Source: Nilaparvata lugens
Taxonomy: Eukaryota; Arthropoda; Insecta; Hemiptera; Delphacidae
NCBI RefSeq assembly: GCF_014356525.2
Contig: NC_052517.1
Location: forward strand, 2,424,742 to 2,488,741
DNA length: 64,000 nt
Direction of reading: 5' to 3'
Part shown: positions 59,447 to 64,000 of the stretch, piece after piece
Layout of the letters: the number at the start of each line of letters is the position of its first letter
Numbering within the stretch: the stretch's first letter is position 1
Position numbers and translations under genes: made by a program
Notes under the pieces: model-generated
Seen by the model: the letters and a program-made list of their open reading frames with translations, nothing else
Database searches by the model: none
What the model was told of the DNA's origin: nothing

Positions 59447-60215
59447 ATAGTGAGGTCCACGTTATAATGGCAATGTTTGATTAGCAATGGTATTGCTATC
59501 CTCGTCTATCATTCAAGAAAGCTGAGAGCGCTATCTCTTTCTCGCTTTGCGCTGTTGCCAGATCGGCTTACAACAATATAGAATTAAGAATTAACTAACA
59601 AAATATTTCATCTTAATTTTGAAATCATAAAAATATAATTTCTTGCTTAATTGACCGAGCGAAGTGAGGTCTAAGATTCAAGTCGACGTTGGCATCTCTC
59701 TTAATGTTTAAATGTTTATATGTTGCGCATTTACGGCGAAACGCGGTAATAGATTTTCATGAAATTTGACAGGTATGTTCCTTTTTAAATTGCGCGTCGA
59801 CGTATATACAAGGTTTTTAGAAATTTTGCATTTCAAGGATAATATGAAAGGAAAAAGGAGCCTCCTTCTTACGCCAATATTAGAGTAAGGATCAGACTAT
59901 AGAATTATTCATCATAAATCAGCTGAGAAGTGATTACACAGATGTGTGGAGAAGCCAGTCTATTGCTGTATTTCCATAAGGTCTATAGTTTCAATCAGGT
60001 ACTTGTGGATGAGAATACTGCGTGAGGTCTACTGTTCACAGAACTACTAGTAAGATATAGTTGAATATCTTAATCGAGAATGAACAGTTAATATAACACC
60101 AATAAACCTGTATCAGCTACCGTCTATAGAAGGCATTGACAAGACAGTGAGGATCGGCAACGTTGTTCTTCTATCTTTCTCCACTGCCATTATAACGTGG
60201 ACCTCACTATAGCTG
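59447..60215. mobile_element. Family A copy split by a family C element
   Basis: A sequence 59447-59650 stops at GCTTAA and resumes at 60051 with TAAGATATAG; other A copies read GCTTAATAAAATATAA. Gives a clean target-site comparison for family C. Confidence 0.85.
59651..60050 (+). mobile_element. Family C Helitron-like element, intact 400 bp
   Basis: Inserted exactly between A and T of family A, with no target duplication. Ends TTGACCGAG and CTACTAG, with the GTTCACAGAAC hairpin two bases from CTAG. The canonical Helitron 5' TC is not present. Confidence 0.75.
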
Positions 60216-60309
60216 TTTACCCTGTTGTCAATATTTGCACTAGCAGAAGTCGGGGTGAATTACAACATGTAATTTGGATTTTCGTTTAATAATAATAATA
60301 ATCCTATAC

Positions 60310-60662
60310 TTCGCAACAGTTGTTAACTGGTAACTAAATTAATAATTTTGTCAGGTTGGCATTAAGTTGAGTTGACTTTGTTAGGTTGGCACCAAGTTGA
60401 AGATTGAAATGCATTTATCGCGGGAAAATTGATTGGGCACTGCTACTTCAATCAGAACTATTCCTGGGAATATTATATTACTAGCCGTCAGGCTCGCTTC
60501 GCTCGCCATATCCGTTTAGCCAGACGTTTAGTCTGGATCGTCCTAACATATGACAAAAATGCTCAAATGAAAAATGCAGGCGAGCGAAGCGAGCCTGCTG
60601 ATCTCATTTTCGGAAGATCTAGTCGGGGGTCCAGGGGGCGAAGCGAGCCTGACGCGTAGTAT
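60310..60662 (-). repeat. Family H fragment, reverse
   Basis: GTTGTTAACTGGTAACTAAATT to CCTGACGCGTAGTA, including the CTCGCTTCGCTCGCC block. Confidence 0.7.
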
Positions 60663-60959
60663 GTTCACATTTTTATATAATATCTGTATGTGACCGGATC
60701 ACAAAAACGGCTACTCACGAATTTGGAACAAGGTAGGTTTATGATATGAAAATTCGATTGCACTAGGTCTCAACCCTGGGATAACTCGCTGAACGACATT
60801 AAAATGATTTAATACGTTCTTGGAAAAACAGCTGGAAATTGTGTCGTCTGTCGATACCGTAATGGAAGTGAGTAAACGAGTTCATGTGTGTGGTGAATGA
60901 TCATTCAGCTGATCTCACAAAAAGAAAGATTCAGCAATAAAAACTCATTTCCGTTTATT

Positions 60960-61310
60960 TCTCTTTTTTTAGAAAACATGTTTACTTCAGAAAGTCCAAA
61001 CAAGTAACTAGATGCTGTTAGTGTAGAACAGTACATAGTATATTAACAAATATTGTAGCAAACATAGTATATTATTCTAAATCGAATTCATAGTAAATCT
61101 ATTTGTAGATGATGTGTTTGTTTTTTGAAGTGTGAATAAATTGCTATTTTGATGATTGATAGTAGCTTAACCTAGACTTTGATTTGGACTGTAGTATAAA
61201 TTTGAAAAGGGACAGTTTTAGGCATAAGCCTGTTGTGCCTCCTCATATAACTGTAAAAATAATTGTACGACGGAGAAAATGAATAAATAAATATAAACTA
61301 TAAATTCAAT
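60960..61310 (-). repeat. Interspersed repeat, reverse copy of 12950-13320
   Basis: AGAAAACATGTTTACTTCAG to AATGAATAAATAAATATAAAC; same sequence as 12950-13290 on the other strand. Confidence 0.65.
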
Positions 61311-61424
61311 CTTTGGTTACAAATATTCTATGCCTTAACACTCCAGAACAAAGCTCGGTTCCCCGATAGTTAATAATTAGGTACATAAATTATCATCAAG
61401 TAATCTTGTTTGTGCTTTGCTAAA

Positions 61425-62087
61425 AATCTGGTGTGGCGCACTCACACAACTTTCCTTGCCGTTATGAAAATTGATCACCTGACGCTAGTGTTCTCGCGCA
61501 TCTCAAGTCTACTATTCAAACATCCAAACCAGCTGGTGACAGGGTAATAACGCTGGAGACACACATGAGGTCTGCTATCTCTTCATAGTGAATGATTTAA
61601 TAGAATCAACAATAATTTGCAATTGAATAATCACATTTTCTCAAATTTAAAGGTTATTTTCAATTTTAGGTGAAAATGTTACTGAACATTAATTGTAGAG
61701 ATTTTCATGCTCAATCTACTCCACTTGATTTTTTTTTTGTTTCAATTGTATCTGAAGCCTGATAATTGGGATTCTATCTGCATTGATGGGGCGGAGCTCC
61801 TGAAATTTCCACAGATATGGGACTTGTGGCAGTTGATAGAGCTTATCGATGACTATTTTAGGTATGAATTTGATCAAAATCGTTGGAGCCGTTTTTGAGA
61901 AAATCGCGAAAAACCCTGTTTTTGACAACATTTTCGCCATTTTAGCCGCCATCTTTAATTGCATTTGATCGAATTGTTCTTGTCGGATACTTATATTGTA
62001 AGGACCTTAAGTTCCAAATTTCAAGTCATTCCGTTAATTGGGAGATGAGATATCGTGTACACAGACGCACATACACTCATACACACA

Positions 62088-62152
<65 letters not shown>

Positions 62153-62310
62153 ACACACACCACACACACCACACACAGACCATTACCCAAAAACCAGTTC
62201 TTTGGACTCAGGGGACCTTCAAACGTATAGAAATTTAGAAATTGGGGTACGGATAGCAATTCGGAAAGCAATACTTTCCTTACCTATGGTAATAGGCAAG
62301 AAAAGTAAAA
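61425..62310 (-). repeat. Family D repeat with (CA)n, reverse
   Basis: CTGGTGTGGCGCACTCACAC to TAGGCAAGAAAAGTAAAA; (CA)n at about 62080-62177. Confidence 0.8.
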
Positions 62311-62407
62311 ATCAGTCATCATATTTCAATAATATATTAATAAATATTGATATTATATTTAAAATTTTGTTAGCGATTCTTTGTAATAAATAATTGTTGT
62401 TTTGCAG

Positions 62408-62544
62408 CGTGACCAGCGTGAGCGACTCTACAGGCTTCGTCTTCTTCTTCTTCTTCTGCTACATCTCTTCTTTATCCTGCTCTCTTTTGCTGATCATTCT
62501 TATAGCTGGAAGCTGACGACGATTTGATGATGTTTCACAAAACT
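62408..62544 (+). other. Candidate exon of the unrecognised transcript
   Basis: Acceptor TTTTGCAG, donor GTGAGT at 62545. If joined directly to the exon ending at 56901, the frame reads SVTSVSDSTGF followed by a hydrophobic run (VFFFFFCYISS, SLLLIILIAGS) and a stop; all frames close before the donor. More probably 5' UTR. Confidence 0.35.
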
Positions 62545-62569
62545 GTGAGTTAGTTTTAGATTTACCTAC

Positions 62570-62915
62570 CCCCGTTTGCACAAAAGTCTGTTAAATTTTA
62601 ATGCCGATTGAATGCAGATTGATGATGTGGTGTAGAAATTGAAATAGACATAATATCTGTATAATATTTGGACAATTTGAAACAAATTTGGACAATTTAA
62701 ATTAGGAAATTGAAGAAGTTTATTGAAGAAGTTTTGGACAATGGCCAGTTTTTTTTTATTTTCCGATCATTGTATTGTTTGTGCTAACCTTAATAAATAG
62801 GCCTAAATGCCACGAGAACCGATCAGAGAAGCCGTCTTAACAGAAAAAACTTCTGGTTTGTTTCTCGTGGAATTTAATCATAATTAAAATTTAACAGGCT
62901 TATGTGCAACTGGGT
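62570..62915. mobile_element. Family E MITE split by an insertion
   Basis: CCCGTTTGCACAAAAGTCTG (62570) and CAGGCTTATGTGCAACTGGG (about 62900) are the two ends. 62620-62810 between them is foreign, as E is normally about 150 bp. Confidence 0.6.
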
Positions 62916-62941
62916 CTTAGAGTGTAGAATTATCTGAATGT

Positions 62942-63590
62942 CTATAGTGAGGTCCACGTTACAATGGCAGTGTTTGATTAACATTAGTGTTGCTATCCTT
63001 GTCTATTATTCCACAAAGCAGATAGCTCTATCCTGTTTTGTATCAAATTATGATGTTGTGTATCAAGTTGTGATGATACTGTATCATATTGTCGAACACT
63101 AATATTGCTATATTGAGGTCCACGGTATAATGGCAGTATTTGATTAACATTGGTGTTGCTATCCTTGTCTATCATTCCACAAAGCAGATAGCGCTATACT
63201 CTTCTCTTTCTCGTTTTGCTCTGTTGCCAGATCGATTTTCAACAATGTAGAAATATAATCAACCACATATTTCATTATGAAAATTAATTATGAAATTAAT
63301 AAAAACTATAATTTCTTGCTTAATAAAATATAATTTATTATTTTAAACGAGAATGAGCAGTTGATATTACATCAATAAACCTGTAACAGTTACCGTCTAT
63401 AGAAGGCATTGACAAGACAGAGGATCGGCAACGTTGTTCTGCTATCTTTCTCCACTGCTATTATAACGTGCACCTCACTATAGAACAAGAACAACCACAA
63501 CATGATACAGTATCATCTCAACTTGATACACAACACCATAATTTGATACAAGACTGGATAGAGCTATCTTCTTTGTATGACAGTAGTTTT
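62942..63590. repeat. Family A copies
   Basis: TATAGTGAGGTCCACGTTACAATGG at 62942, a second at about 63112 and the inverted terminus at about 63460, followed by one sub-unit of the GATACAGTATC type. Confidence 0.75.
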
Positions 63591-63827
63591 GTTGATAGAT
63601 TTTTAAATTCTAAACTTTGCACCTATAGTGATATTTACGTTTCATAAAGTCAGTTGAAATGATAGAACGGCAGAATTGCCAATTCTCTATTGCCACCGTC
63701 TTGTGTAGTGGATAGATGTGATCCAAAGTCATCCTAGTTTATCTGATCTGATATTTTATTCATTGAAGCCTAGTTTTCACTAGTGGAGTCAGTGGTCGAG
63801 TAACTGGCATACTAACTCTACTCTACC

Positions 63828-63970
63828 ATAGAGAAACAATAGCGTAAGTAGATAGCCCATGTTATAGGGCGTTTATGTCGTAACTTTTACTGTTATCTCA
63901 AGCCGATTACTGTCGATTGTTTTCGATTTTTACTGTTTTGATCGGGCAAAAGTGTATGAACGGCACAATA
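63828..63970 (+). mobile_element. Family B element, left part
   Basis: CATAGAGAAACAATAGCGTA to GTATGAACGGCACAATA; it is then cut at 63971 by the reverse of the AATC-tailed LINE 3' end (ATTGATTGATTGAGTACTTT), which runs off the window. Confidence 0.85.
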
Positions 63971-64000
63971 TTGATTGATTGAGTACTTTATTTATGTAGA

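Overview
The window is insect nuclear DNA, AT-rich, intron-rich and dominated by repeats. Gene content (a Cdk5 kinase and an insect-type SWEET sugar transporter), arthropod-style repeats and their density suggest a sap-feeding hemipteran, most likely a planthopper. The order-level guess is an inference from gene and repeat style, not from a database match.

Layout. (1) 1-13809, + strand: Cdk5, five exons at 387-669, 5125-5212, 9348-9519, 11295-11464 and 13627-13809. The first coding exon lies left of the window. The intron before the third exon in view carries seven 134-bp tandem copies of the start of that exon. (2) 13810-29100: intergenic repeats, with small foldback transposons, long tandem arrays, a 1.3-kb pyrimidine-rich minisatellite and a truncated RTE-type LINE. 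(3) 29747-45241, - strand: a SWEET (MtN3/saliva) transporter in six exons, 45165-45241, about 38249-38312, 36957-37080, 35223-35378, 33353-33472 and 29747-29851. The last exon is tandemly duplicated (30584-30688), and the second exon runs into a trinucleotide microsatellite. (4) 45300-51500: repeats, 5S-rRNA-like sequences and a 5'-truncated, frameshifted LINE reverse transcriptase. (5) 51500-62544, + strand: a candidate promoter with duplicated heat-shock elements and CCAAT boxes, followed by four exon-like segments (52165-52297, 56811-56901, 59185-59362, 62408-62544). They look like 5' untranslated or lncRNA exons of an unrecognised gene extending to the right.

Repeat family labels used below. 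A: termini TAGTGAGGTCCACGTTATAA, over 40 termini. B: foldback element of about 275 bp beginning CATAGAGAAACAATAG, with 7-bp target duplications. C: about 400 bp, TTGACCGAG...CTACTAG, inserted between A and T without duplication (Helitron-like). D: about 800-1000 bp with an internal (GT)n. E: about 150-bp foldback with CCGGTTGCACAAAAG ends. F: about 185-bp near-perfect palindrome beginning GGCTCAACT. H: long inverted-repeat element with (AGTG)n/(AGTC)n ends. I: element containing AAGAACTGGCTTATACAGG and CGGAGCACGGG. J: element containing TTGTCTACATAACCTAAAA.

The two protein genes are not functionally linked. Cdk5 is a neuronal kinase activated by p35-type partners, and SWEET proteins are facilitative sugar carriers. 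The clearest oddities are the Cdk5 half-exon array, the damaged or rearranged SWEET exons with TATCGATA clusters, the 7-bp-duplication foldback family, and the heat-shock-element promoter.
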